NCBI GenBank assembly: GCA_028532985.1
Contig: JANCIK010000007.1
Location: 2,170,001-2,234,000 of the forward strand
Direction: 5' to 3'
Source of the DNA: Stropharia rugosoannulata
Taxonomy: Eukaryota > Basidiomycota > Agaricomycetes > Agaricales > Strophariaceae
DNA length: 64,000 bases
The notes below the pieces were generated by a model, which was not told the DNA's origin, did no database searches, and saw nothing but the letters and a program-made list of their open reading frames with translations. The first letter of the stretch is position 1; the number at the start of each line of letters is the position of its first letter. Positions 30,530 to 42,545 of the stretch are shown here, in pieces. A program made the position numbers and the translations under genes.

Positions 30530-31340
30530 AGCTGGCCGGCATTGCCTCGCGGCGCATCCTCCACAACTTGCAATGAGCCTGACTGGGTGTGCGCGAACTA
30601 CCCCATGCACCCCAGCTTGACTTGTTGCATGCGCCTCAGCCCACCACAGCGCACTACTCCCCCCACGTCCACGCCCGCCCAAAGCACCTCCTGACCGCGC
30701 ACGCCCGCCCACACCAGGCTCCCGCGCATTGATGTGCTTATGCCACCCGCATGGGCACACACATGCTCACTGGTCCCCATTGCACCCGGGACCCCACTCC
30801 CCGCCTTCAAGCATGCCCATCCATACTCGTTCGCGCATCCCGCGCTCGGGCTCCTCGGAGTCCAGCCGCCCCGTGTCCGGAACCCACACCCACGGTGAGC
30901 GAGACAAGACCCCGCGCTCCCAGAACACCGCACCCCGCACGCACCCCGCGCACTGCTCACCCTCTCACCCCGCACCCTCTACCCTTACCCCTCTCAGAAC
31001 CGAACCATGCCCACGCTCCGTCCCACTGCCACTGGGTTGGCGGTCTTGTCTTGGGTTCAAGGCCCTCCTTCTCAGGCCTCATCCCTCATCCCTCTGCTCT
31101 TCCTCATCCCACTGCCCCTTCTCCTCCCGCATCACTGTACCCCTTCCGAGCCATCCCAAGACCGAGCCCGAACGCATCTGCCTAGACCTCGCCAAGCTCG
31201 ACGCAGTCTCTACCCATTCCATTAAGCAGATTCGCGCTCGGGCTGGGGGTAGAGTGGAGGACCGCCTGGTGCGTGGTGCGCGGACCGATGGGGACTGCAG
31301 GGCATTAGACTAAAATGATCAGATCACGCACAGTGAGCTT
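30530..31340 (+). repeat. Dispersed repeat R1, copy 1
   Basis: C-rich sequence that shares blocks with three other places: 33960-34370 (GCTGGC.GGTATTGCCTCGCG, CCCTGT/CCCGTATCCGG), 40030-40870 (the segment GGCGGTCT..TTGG.TTCAAG to CCTCATCC.. and CGAGCCCGA) and, inverted, 35800-36180 (GGGACTGCAGGGCAT, CTCTACCC.TTCCA). Open frames across it are Pro/Ser/His-rich and owe their length to base composition. It could be an old retroelement remnant, but I see no LTR or pol. Confidence 0.65.
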
Positions 31341-32435
31341 GCGGAGCATGGGTCGTAATTCAGGCGCACGCACGGCACGCCGTAATTCTTTACAGCGATG
31401 TTGCGCAGCCTAGCGACTACATACAAGGCTTATGTAGCCGCCGTGGCTGGCTACTGGCTACGTTCCCGCGCGGCGCTGTTGGCTCAGTCGCGATGACTTG
31501 GCTCGTTTACTTTACTTCGCAGGTGATCATCGGTATCGCGCTGCGGTCTGCGCACGAGATCAGGCGCACCACAAAGAACGAGCGCTGTGCGTTTTCGTGC
31601 ACTTGCAGCCATCTACGAGACCACTTCCGGGGCTCCGCTGCATTGCGCGTGCCGAATCCGGAATATAGGTGAGCAATTGTTACGGTATAACAGGATCTGA
31701 CCTACCTCGTCTGCAGGTATTCGGTTAACCCCGTGCTGGACCAGGCCCAGGGGCAAGTCAACTGAACAGTGATTATTGGTGTTGGACATTCAATAAGTCT
31801 ACTATGTAATCTGAGCCGGGTTAGTAACACTCAGTGTCTAACTTGTGTAGCAGTCGTGTCCGCACTGCGGCATAAACACTTGGTGGATGAGTGCAGTGGT
31901 TCACTTGACATGTAAAAGGGATTTACTATACTCACCAATGTCTTGTCAACGTTCTCTGTGGTGGAGTGAGGCTTCTGAAATTCATGGTAAGCATATTGAA
32001 TTCGTTGGAAACGTCGGGGGATGAGCACCAGTGGCTGAGTGCGGCAGGTCTCTTCTCAATCAAGTAAATACATTTTGATCAGGTACAATTTACATACTCA
32101 CTTATCTGGTCTCTTTGAGTGCATACCTTTCGCTAGTGCCCAGGGACGGGCACCATGAGAAGTCCGTGGTACGTCTGTGGTATGTCCGTCGTGCAACATC
32201 CGTGCGAGCAGCTGTACTCTAAATCTGTGCCAAGTCCGTGTAAATTAGCTGTACGTCCGTGCAACATTATAACGAATCCGTGACGCGTCCATGCAGCTAT
32301 TCAACACTGTAGATTAATTCACAGCTACTCTTGTGACATATACTCGCAGTGGCTTTAGCTACAAGCACACTCCGTGACTAGGTATTTTACAGGAATATAT
32401 ATATGTTTTTCATCTTTTTGGATGTGATTTCGGAC
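31341..32435. other. Gene-poor stretch with a TCCGTG-rich patch
   Basis: No supportable exon. At about 32160-32300 the word TCCGTG (with variants) recurs about ten times at irregular 10-30 bp spacing (GTCCGTGGTACGTCTGTGG, CATCCGTGCGAGC, AAGTCCGTGTAAATT), a degenerate short-period repeat. Confidence 0.5.
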
Positions 32436-33010
32436 CGGTGGTGACTGTGACGACCGCGCACTTTTAGCGGAAGTCCGTGTGAAGGGAAAGGAAGGGCCCA
32501 AGGCGGGTACAATGGTCCCAGACTAGGTCTTGTGCAGTGTGCAGACGACGGGTGCTCACTGGTCTGAGATTGCAACTGGAAGCGGACGGGGGATAATTGC
32601 TGTGTTCGTCTTGCGGCTCGAGCGTGGGCCGAGGAAGCTGAAGGGCAATGGTGCTGGGATCAGTCTACACGTCGCATTATTCGACCTGCACGTTCTTGGG
32701 CTGCTTGAGCCTCGCTGTTCACGAGTACGGCCGCCGCGCCTGCTTCTACCAGGGATCCCCGCGACCCTCGGAGCCCGTCCTATTGGTTTGCCTTGGGCAA
32801 GTACTAGGCATGCGGCAGGTAACTCGACCCATCCTCTATATCTATATCCGTTCGTACGTGCACTGGCTCCTACAGTAGCTGCCCACCGTGATCCCAGCCC
32901 GCAGGGTCCCTCCCCTGCAGGCTGCTCGTGCATCGTAAATAAATACCTTGCGTCACGTGTATACGCTGTTCTCCGGCTTGACTCATTCGCACGCTCAGCC
33001 CCGCGCCATC
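32436..33010 (+). repeat. Dispersed repeat R2, most complete copy
   Basis: The left part repeats 1827-2000. The middle (CGGCTCGAGCGTGGGCCGAG and CTCGGAGCCCGTCCTATTGG) repeats 4257-4560 and 33480-33700. This copy seems to show the undisturbed order of blocks that are about 2.2 kb apart at the left end of the window. Confidence 0.65.
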
Positions 33011-33459
33011 CGCCGTACGCTCCCGCGAGTCGATCTCTGCCTCTCCCCCTTTCTCACTCTCAATCTCTCACCCACTCCCGCTCTGACCTCCTCCAGAAAT
33101 GGCCGACCAAGTGTCTTTCAGGCATAGCTTGAATTCACGTACTCTAAGACTCAAGTCTGTGTTGGTGGTAGATGGCTTCTGGGTGAGGTCGAGAAAGGCA
33201 GGGACATGTGGCACCAAATTGAGTATTAATACACCGAAAGTCCGGGGCGCTCCAACCCCACCTCCGCCCTAGCAGAGGGCTCGAACAAGTCAAAGCGTGC
33301 TCGTACTGCCTGACCACCTCCTGCCATGCATGACTCTTGCATGTCAACCCTTTGGAAGCCCTAGTGAACAAAGGTGAGCCCTAAATATTCCCCAAGCCAA
33401 CATTCCCTAAGCTACTAAGCCATAACAGCTAGACTATGCTGAGATGCCGGCAGTTGTCC

Positions 33460-33720
33460 CGGAGGAAGCAGCATGCAGTCAGGACTCAACCTCAACGGCG
33501 GGGCAGCCTCTGAAAATCTGAAGGGTGGAGCCGCAGACGGTGTTGGGAATCCACAATCGCGTTATTCGTCCTGCATCTTGTTGGGCTTCTCAAGCCTCGA
33601 GGCTCTGCTGATTCATGAATGAGTTGGTGGCGATGCCCGGAAGGAGTACGCCCCGCCGTGCCGGAGCCCGTCCCATTGGCTTGCCTGGGGCAAGTACAAA
33701 CTTGCCATACATGCCGTCTC
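33460..33720 (+). repeat. Dispersed repeat R2, third copy
   Basis: Contains GTCAGGACTCAACCTCAACG then GCGGGGCAGCCTCTGAAAAT and GGAGCCCGTCCCATTGGCTT, matching 4291-4460 in order and orientation. Confidence 0.65.
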
Positions 33721-33959
33721 CTCTACGTACATGCATGTGACGCTGCCCCATACGGCCCCTCCTGCTGGTTCATTTGCTGTCAATATTGAAGTCATAGCTA
33801 GCAGTCTCATCAGTCCCGTCTTTACCTGCCCCTCTGCCTCTCCTCCCGACGATGTCCCTCTCACTCTCACTCACTCTCACATCCACTCACCCCATGCATG
33901 ACTTGCTGTATGTACCGCCGTCTGACGTCGTGTCCGCAGTCTACTAGACCATAGCTGCC

Positions 33960-34370
33960 CACCTCCCCTAGCTGGCTGGTATTGCCTCGCGCCGCATCCT
34001 TCATAGCATGAGCTTTCCGCGGACGCGTGTCCGCGAACTACTCATACCTTCCGTGTATGTGCGAACTATTCGTACCTCCCGTACCATCGCCCACAACGGG
34101 CTCCCGATCATCAGTGTGCCTGTACACGCCTGCGCGTGTACATGAACCCAGCCATGGTCACTAGTTCCCTCCGCACCCCGCACCCCGCCTTCAGCCCTCA
34201 GCAGCACACTTCCACCTCCGTTCGCTCATACCGCTTATCCGCTCCTCTCCCCGTATCCGGCGGTCCCGGGTCTGCAAGTCCCTCTCAGTCGGCTCGTTCC
34301 CTCGTCCCTCTCGCTTTTCCCGCTCGCTCCTAACTCAATCCTCTTTCTCGCGCGTTACTTTCGCTTGGCC
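33960..34370 (+). repeat. Dispersed repeat R1, copy 2
   Basis: Opens TAGCTGGCTGGTATTGCCTC, matching 30530-30550 (AGCTGGCCGGCATTGCCTCG). Further on CCCCGCCTTCAG and CCCGTATCCGGCGGTCC match 40262-40345. Confidence 0.6.
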
Positions 34371-34419
34371 CTCGACGCGCTAGATGCGGGAGATGGGAGA
34401 AATTTGAGGATGGCAGGGT

Positions 34420-35075
34420 AGGACATGGCAACGCAGGGCAGGGACGGGCGGGCTGTATGTACTTTCTTTCTTAATGCATACTGCGGATGGACAAGGTGAG
34501 TCCTGAGCAGTGAGGCCGTCGTGAGCGCAGTGCGCAGTGAGGAACTTGAAGCGGTACGAGTACTTGAGTCCCACGAGATAAATAATTGAACACTTGAGCT
34601 TGAGTCGGTCGGGATGCTAATCAACAATCCCTGTCGTGCTCCCCTGGCCTCGATAAAGCCCCGGTCCGTGCATGGCCTTGACGAGGAGGCGCAGATCCAA
34701 GTCGATGCAGGCCTCACTGTAAGCAGCCAGCCAGCCAGGAGATGAGGCGGGGAGGGCAGGGTAGGGACAGGCGGGCGGTGCATACTTTTTGTCTTAATGC
34801 GCATTGCGGGCGGACAATGCAATGCAATGTAATCAATACCGACTCACTAAGGGGTACCGGTGAGTCGTGCAGGTGAGCCTTTAGCCTGAGCGGTGAGGCC
34901 ATCATTCGCGCCGTGCACACTAAGTAATTGACTGCCACGAGATAAGTACTTCCCATGCACTATAATTGAGTGAGCGTCAGGATGCTAATCAACGATTTAC
35001 GTCGTGCTCCCGTGGCCCCAACGACGCCGAACAAGCAGCCAGTCAGCCAGCCAAACCGATGTGCCAGCAGCCATA
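34420..35075. repeat. Imperfect tandem duplication, about 330-bp unit
   Basis: Unit 1 (about 34420-34735) and unit 2 (about 34736-35060) share, in order: GGGCAGG..GGGACGGGCGGGC, CTTAATGC..A.TGCGG..GGAC, GAGCAGTGAGGCC.TC, CCACGAGATAA, GATGCTAATCAAC and GTCGTGCTCCC.TGGCC. A third partial start follows at about 35080 (GGTGGTGCATACAGGGGGAG). No coding capacity. Confidence 0.7.
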
Positions 35076-35469
35076 ATAACTCCGGAGGGTGGTGCATACA
35101 GGGGGAGGGCGGGCAGAATACAGAATTTCAGGTTGCTCACTCTCAACCATTTGATACTTCCGGATGAAACAGAGGATGGGAATCGGAACTGTATCGCCTC
35201 GCAGTGAAAGTAGTCTCCATTTTTGATTCATTATCTTCCAAACGGTATTGACAACATTGTTTTTTTCTCAGTTTCGGGACCATTCAGCCCGTAAGTTCTA
35301 ATTTGTATGGTCCGTATTTCCTTTTCCCCCCCGCCATTTATAGATGAGAATTCATGCGCATGCATCACTGAGCGCTGAGCAACGCTAGGAACATATTTAT
35401 TGCACTTGGTGGTTTAATATCTACGGCCACTGGAACCACTGGAAACTACTCAATTGATTCGCAATCATG

Positions 35470-37400
35470 CTTGACAGATATTCCGTATTAGTCAAAGAAT
35501 GTTAAAACAAGTACTTTCACGCGTGTATCCGGGTATGATTCTATTCAAGTTTGAACTTTAGTTCTACGGAAGCGCACACACTCTAGATTCCCGGACGTTT
35601 TTGGGGCAGTAGCCGTCGTTGAATAAACACTTACTCAATACCCTCATGTCCCGCACAGTGCGGCGTTGTTTTATTCAGAACAACCGGGCTCTGGACAAGC
35701 TGATTAATATTTCTGCCCCCATTCCAAGTTGTTTGATACCAGGAGTGGAAGTATATGCATGCTACTCCACCCTATCATGTTAAGTTATTTTGTGGTGAGA
35801 GCTTCGCTCTAGCACGATATAAATATACCACCTTGTCCTCCGTTTTCTCTTGCTTTTTTCGATCATTCTACCCATGCTCTGCACGCTCACGCGCACGCTG
35901 TGCGTGGTCTGATCTTGGTCTGATGCCCTGCAGTCCACATTGGTTCGCGCACCGCGCACCAATTGGCAATCGGTGCATTTCTTTGCCCAGGGCGAGCACC
36001 AATGAGCTTGGTGGAAAGGGTAGAGACCGCGTTGAGCCTGGCGGGGCAGAAGCGCAAGCAGCTGCACGCAGAACTATACTTGGCCAGTGCGCGCAGCTTG
36101 TGAGGCCAGTGTTGGGTCAGTGCTATGTGGATTCGAGGGCGCAGTGTAGAGGCTAGACCGTCTTCACCCAAGGAAAGAAGCGCTACCCTTCCCCAGCCAC
36201 GACGTGCTCGGCCGCCACCTGCATGCACCGCCGTCTCACGTGGCCCAGGCCACTGCAGCCGCCGCCCACCTCCCATAATCAACCCAAAATAGCTGGCTGG
36301 ACGGTATTGATGAACACTGCATACCCTACGCCCAAGCACAAGCCCACGTGTGCTGCTCTATTTGGGTACGCCGGCCCCCTTGACGTGCTATCCCCGGAAT
36401 ATACTACTTGGTATTTCCTGTATCAGTACACGCAGTAGTTGTCTACTAGCTCATTATTTGGTTTGTTTATTTCTACTAAAAGAAAAGCAGCTCTTGCATT
36501 TAAATAAAATTTTCTATTTAACTGTTGAGATAAGCACAGCACCGGCGCCGCATGTGTGATCAAAACCTTGAGGTATCCAAATTTGTCTGACACTGATGTA
36601 CTATGAATAGAGCATTCTGAAATGTGTATAAAGGCATCCCGTCCATAACAGTCACACGTTGCATCCCCATTCTCAGATACTTTGAAATCGCTGCAGTGTA
36701 ACTCAATGACTTCTAGTATGCACTCCCTAACTCCAGGTCAGGGTGAGTAGACTGCGTTACAACACCTCTATGGTCAGATCTCAACCTCCACGGTGAATAG
36801 AATCACCGGGTCCCTCGCACTTGGAATCAGCAGGTAAAATGACACGCATTTGATGGAAGATCGCGATATACCTTGAAAGCTAAGAGCGGCGAGTAGACGT
36901 CAACGCACGTGGGTCAGCTCTTTTGGCGAGTCTGATTGGGTTCTTCAGACCTACGACACCGAGTGAGTACAATGTGGCTGGCGCATTCTTAGAGGTTGAC
37001 AAAACAATGGCATTCAGACGCAGATATTACCCGCTTGTGCGAGTCCGCCGAGGGGCAACAGCTCTTGCAGACGCTGGGCAGTTTCATAAACTTAGTGGTT
37101 GATTCCGAAGAGAAGGGTACAGCTGATGAGCAAGAAGGTAGTATATTTATTATCTGGACGATGCCCGCTGCTGACATGAATATCTCCAGTAAATGAGACG
37201 TTCCCAAAAGAAACAATCTCAAACTCTGCAGAGGAATTTTCCCTTTTATCCAATTTAGTAGATGTGTATCCGAATGAATATGGTGTGTTGTTTCACTTGC
37301 ATGTTTTAACCTAATTAAATGTTTCTTCAGCATTACCCAATGTAATAGTTGAAGCAGTTAACGAGAGAGTATTCAACACGATGCCGATCCGCATGATAAG
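35470..37400 (+). repeat. Inverted duplication arm B of the HET locus
   Basis: Partner of 1-1385. It holds the 5' flank and leader of the HET gene, with an extra insert at about 35640-36190 that contains an inverted R1 copy (35800-36180). Confidence 0.8.
35800..36180 (-). repeat. Dispersed repeat R1, inverted copy
   Basis: The reverse complement shares GGTCTCTACCCTTTCCACCA, GTGCGCGGTGCGCGAACC and GTGGACTGCAGGGCATCAGA with 31205-31330. It is absent from arm A, so it arrived after the duplication or was lost from arm A. Confidence 0.65.
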
Positions 37401-38958
37401 CTTTGACTCAAGAGGGGGCAGTTGTACTCTAGTCGACCGCAGCACACTGGTTGACATCATTCTCACCCACATACGCGCGGCCTATCCAGGAAAACATGAA
37501 CTCAGACGAAAAATAACGGATAGCGATGATCTGTTTGATTATGAAACTGAATTCTGCAAGTACGCGATCCTTTCGCACACTTGGATGCGTGGCACTCCCG
37601 GAGATGTCCTCTTCCCTGACTGGTCCAACCGCGGGCTCCCACAAAATACCCGCGGCAATGCCAAGATTGACAATTTCTGCACGGTCGCCGCATGCGATCA
37701 CGGCGTGCAACTTGGCTGGATGGATACAGTGTGTATAAACAAGGAGAGCAGTGCCGAGCTGGACGAGTCCATTCGCTCAATGTACAAATGGTATCAAGGG
37801 GCGCAAGTCTGCATTGCATACCTTGCCGACACACTAGAATTTGCGGATATCCCAAACGATGTGTGGTTCACACGGGGCTGGACACTGCAAGAGTTGGTGG
37901 CAAACAACAACATTCATTTCTACAACCACGACTGGATGCAGCTTCAAGTCCCAGCTGATTTTGACGCACACCTGAACGACCCTGAATTTAATTCTAAGGA
38001 GTATTACATACGAAACCCGATGGCAATGGAAGTGCAGTACCAAAGTTTCAAAGCAACCTCAATTACACCAAAAGAGTGCTCCTACCTCAACCGGTGTCCC
38101 ATTGTAGTCCCAATCTGCAGGATCATGGAGCTTGCAGCAAAGCGCAAGGTCATGCGTACAGAAGATCAAGTCTACTCCTTAATGGGTCTTCTTGACGCTA
38201 GCATCCCGATTGCATATGGTGAGGGGTCCTCGAATGCACTACGATGAATGATTCAGCAGATAATGATCTCCAGGCGTGACTTTCGGGATCTCTTCAATCA
38301 CACTAATGAATATTCCATCCTGCCTAAAACAATTGCTGACTACATTGGACATACAAAGATGGTCAGAGAACCCCAACTCATTGTGAATCTGCAGGAGCCA
38401 ATACTACTGTCACATTTGGGAGTCCATGCAACATTCTTGGTGATTCCCCTGTTCAACAATAATACATACAAAGATGACTTCCCACCCAATATATCTATGA
38501 GCAGTATACTCTGGTCAAAGTATTATGATGATAGCAATATCCGAACATATACTGCACTGGATGATAGCGCAGGCACATCGGAGTGGATTTCAAACCTAAA
38601 CATTACCCTTCCCCCAGACCGGCCCAAATTATATGAAGCCCCTCCTTTCATTTTTCTTGCTATTTTCACAGCAGAAATTGATCAAGATCATGACAAGGTT
38701 TACATACCTGTTGGCAACAATCTTGGTGTAGCTGTGCTTCCAGACCTGTCAAATCCTAGTCATGACCCTCTTACAACACGGTTCACAGACATAAACCTCC
38801 TCAATTCATCTTCATATTCCCAATATTGGGACCTTCTTGGTCCACACAAGATACATCTCCGATATAGCGGACTTGATGTATCAGAGGAATTATATACCCT
38901 TACTGGAGCAGATGTAAAGCGGCTGGGCTTTAGAGTAATTTCGGCAAATTTCCGTTAG
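36996..38958 (+). pseudogene. HET-domain (heterokaryon incompatibility-type) gene with one in-frame stop
   Basis: The first coding block, at about 36996-37190, reads ITRLCESAEGQQLLQTLGS, FINLVVDSEEKGTA and FIIWTMPAADMNISS. The HET part runs from 37381 (MPIRMISFDSRGG), with the family's three motifs: YAILSHTWMRG; LGWMDTVCINKESSAELDE..MYKWYQGAQVCIAYLAD; and VWFTRGWTLQELVA. VYSLMGLLDASIPIAYGEG follows. TGA at 38245-38247 then stops the frame, which reopens at once in the same frame and runs 236 more codons to 38958. The stop follows CTA CGA; CGA-to-TGA at a CpG fits loss of an arginine codon. HET proteins trigger nonself-recognition cell death. A short product ending at the stop would keep the whole HET domain and lose the C-terminal region. 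Confidence 0.85.
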
Positions 38959-40029
38959 CAGTGTATCGTCAATTCTAGTGTGGATACTTGTAATTGTAAT
39001 ATATAACTTCCATACATGTACAGTGGCTCCTAAGTACTGGAGGTTGCGAGTGGGCGGGGACCAGATGTGGTGTCAAGAAGGGGCCGGGGCAGCATACCCC
39101 TCAATCCGTCTTAGCTCTCCGCTCTCCTGTTCTCCTGGTAGGTCGAGCTATGAGTCTTGCCTCTGGTGCCCATGTCTGCATTACCATGCGCGACACGTTG
39201 CTCGTCACGAAGCGCCCCAGAAATGCGGGAATTATATATCAGTGGGGATTCGATAGAAGGGACTGCTGGAATGTATTTACAAGATTCGCGGATACATTGC
39301 ATGACTTTGGTAAGTTCAAGCAGCCCGAGCTGTAGAATATGGACCTAGACGTGCCATAGAGTCGCACATTGACAAACATGTGTACTTGAGATTCAGTTTA
39401 CTGTTGCTGAGCCGTTGCTGGTCAGAATCGGGCAGAACAATGGTTGTTTGAAGAGGTGGAGTCCGAGGTGGTGTGAATATGTGTGCATATATTGAAGATA
39501 GTGTAACATGTGCAGTATGAGTTCAAGGTGGGTTACGAGCTCGAGAAAATGAAACTTGAGAGAGTCACCGCTTGTTTACGATCCGACGCGTGATGCCAGT
39601 GGTCAGTATTAACGGACGGACGGAAGGACGGATCTGAAATAGATTTTTTTATAACATTCTTGAACCTTTGAGCAGGTCAGTGGCGCATCAAAGTTGTATG
39701 ATAGCTATGCTAGGACTCAAGTGGCAGGCGGGGCTTAGTACTTACTTTTGTCACTTGGTGCATGATGCAACGACGGAGGGTCCCGATGATCTGCACAAGC
39801 CAGGCGCAAGTAGGTAGCCGGCAAGATGTGATGAGTTGTTCAGGCGGCTTCCCTCCAAGCACACAACTGATCCTAGTAGCATATGCGTCTTTCACGCATC
39901 ACCCGGTTCCCGCCCTCATGCTGTTCCATTGTCTAGGCTACGCTGGCTACGGCGCTGACTTCCTCAGCTCAGCAACCATCGTCCACAGCACGTACAGGCA
40001 GCCCCAGTGCGTACCCGTGATAGTCTGGA

Positions 40030-40870
40030 CTTCATGCGATAGCTTGACTTACTGCTCACCTAGCTGGCTGATGCGCACCACATATTGGACTGCGTATGCG
40101 CGGACTACATGGGGTACCTACAAACTATCCTGCAGCTCGGTCATCTTACCTCCCCCACACCTACAGATCCCGAGCACAGGCTCCTGCACATCAACTTGTG
40201 TAATAATATCACCTGCCTATGCGTGTAAAAGAACCCGGCCATGGTCAATGATCCGCAGTGCATTCGGCTCCCCGCCTTCAGTATACAACAGTTCATGTCT
40301 GCTCCTCGTACTTACAGCCATCCCGTATCCGGCGGTCCACGGTCCGCCCCCGGCCTATCCACGTCCCGGGTCCCCAATCCCAATGTACAGGCTGATGCGC
40401 ACGCGCCCAGTCCCACTTTCAAGCCCTACGCTTAGGATCAACACCACGCGCATTACATTCAAGCACCACGCATTAATGTATTATGCATTATGTTCGATGG
40501 CCCCCACGCCCCACGCCTGTTGCGTCGTAGTAACCCGTTTTGGACACTGACGCCTATCCCCCAAGCGGAGCAGTACCCGCGCTGGTTCCTGAGACATCAC
40601 ACGAGTGAACCTGATGCACACATTTGCACTCCCAGCACACCGCACGCCGCACGCCGCTCACCCACTCACCCGCTTACCCCGCACTGGCACCCTCTACCGC
40701 TTGCGCGTCTGCCCAAACCACACCGCGCACACCTCGTTGGCGGTCTGATTTTGGCTTCAAGCTCCTCCCTCCCTCATCCCGCATCCCTCTGCCCCTCCTC
40801 GTCCCGCATACGTTTACTTCTTCCGAGTGATACCGAGCCCGATCCCAAGCTCGCACCCTCCTGAGTGCTG
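40030..40870 (+). repeat. Dispersed repeat R1, copy 3
   Basis: Aligns in order with 30530-31200 and 33960-34330: CCGCCTTCAG, CCCGTATCCGGCGGTCC, CACACCGCACGC, CCGCACTGGCACCCTCTACC, GGCGGTCTGATTTTGGCTTC and CCGAGCCCGATCCC. Confidence 0.65.
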
Positions 40871-42109
40871 CGCCTGCTCATGCATATCACCCGCCATGCG
40901 CCGCATCCCCCATATCGCAATGTCGCCTATGTCCAGCACGTGCAAGGTAATCCTAGCAGGGAAATTGCTGAGCAGACCAGCAACCATAACAGGGGAGACT
41001 CGAGTACTCCACGAGGTGGAGTAGCACCGTAGCAGGGGGCTATGAGGCGGAGGGGCACAGTAGCGCAGGGCAGGGTAGCGGAGAGGCGGTATGGAAGTGC
41101 ATGCGTGCGGTCATGAGTCCCGCTCGCGTGAGTCGCGTCCACGGTTCAGGGACAACATTGAGCGATGCAGGAGCACTGGGTTATGACTGGGTGAATTAAA
41201 GCTGCCACAATGGCGCGTGAACTTGGCATACATACAATATCCGTGACTTGCTTGCCAGGGCATCCTTGCATACCCACGCGTTCTTCCTGCTCCGAGCACT
41301 TCCGCATTGCAGATCGTCTGAACAGTCAGAGGTTGTCGCGGTTCTGAAGGTAGTAGGGGTATTTAGCTCTTACCAGTAACCTCCAGTACTGGAGTACTAA
41401 AGGCTTAGTAGTAGCCCATGTATTTATTATGCATTAATCATGCATTTGCGTCAACCTCTGGCATCTGCGTTATCCAATCAATATCTATGTTATCAGACAC
41501 CCGCATTTCTGAGATTATCTGCGTGTATGTAGTCTAAGATGTGCATGTTTTTGAACGTCCAGACTCGGTGGCATATCCACCATGGTCCAGGTGACAGCAG
41601 GAAAGGGGCAGGGGCAGGGGCAGAGTCTGCCTTGGGCTGTTGCTGTTCAGAATAAGGGCACGGTTAGGAATATATTTCAGGTATAGCTAGTATACACATA
41701 TCTCAGGTACAGGTATGAACGTAACTCTGGCATACATATGACCAGTCTGGTACAACATGTAGTTAGACCAGCACTGACATGGGTCGACTGACACCGCCTC
41801 GGGTTCTGCTATCTACGCGCCAGGTCACTGGTCAGCAATGGTTGTAAGCGCGTCCTGCTGTGCGAGGGAGTGTACTGCAGTAAGTCAGGTTTCAGGGCAA
41901 CTAAATACCAGGCTCACGGAATAGCTCTCAGGAGTACGCTGTTCCCGCATTATTTTGCAGTGGACTTTGCAGGTTGAATATTGAAAGGTCGAGTGCTCAC
42001 CCACGGTTCGCGTGTTCCAGGCGACTGGACATTCATTTCATGGTAAGTACTAGCCAAAAATCTTTGTAAGACTCCTCACTAACGGTTGACCTAAGCCGAA
42101 GCGCCCGGA

Positions 42110-42545
42110 TCTTCTGCTTAGGTCCACGGATGAAGCTCTGACGTTGCGCTATCTCCGCAGTCGAGGCGGGCGAGCTGGGAGGCTGCTATGCGCCATCGAG
42201 CAATGGTGGAGCGCATACCAGCCCACTAAAAACAGGGCTGATTAGTGTAAGTACATCAGACCCTGTCTTGCTCACTCTGCAGGTCGTTATTGAGGCGCTT
42301 CGACTCTTCGTAAGTTCAGGCTTAAGCTAGGCCACAGGTGCGTCTGCCCCCGAACTTCGCGCTGGCTCGACAGTCCATGTCGACTTCCGAGCTGAGGGTA
42401 CTGCTACGCACTGTGCGGACTCGTTCTCTGGAAACGGAATCAGTCAATAATGAAAGTATAGTAAAATTATGTATTTACTTGGTTTACTCACCTTGCAGGC
42501 CGTTATTTCGACTCCTCGTAAGCTCAGGCTCACGAGTTCTGTTCT
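42110..42545 (+). repeat. Imperfect direct duplication, about 215-bp unit
   Basis: CTCACTCTGCAGGTCGTTATTGAGGCGCTTCGACTCTTCGTAAG (unit end near 42325) recurs as CTCACCTTGCAGGCCGTTAT then TCGACTCCTCGTAAGCTCAG (near 42530). Upstream parts of both units match more weakly. Confidence 0.55.

Noticed and set aside
30729..31313. Long Pro/His/Ser-rich overlapping frames
   Set aside because: C-rich repeat R1 gives long frames in several registers at once; no consistent frame among its copies.
38245..38247. Selenocysteine or programmed readthrough at the HET-gene TGA
   Set aside because: Dikarya lack known selenoprotein machinery, and a CpG transition explains the codon more simply. Readthrough remains untested.
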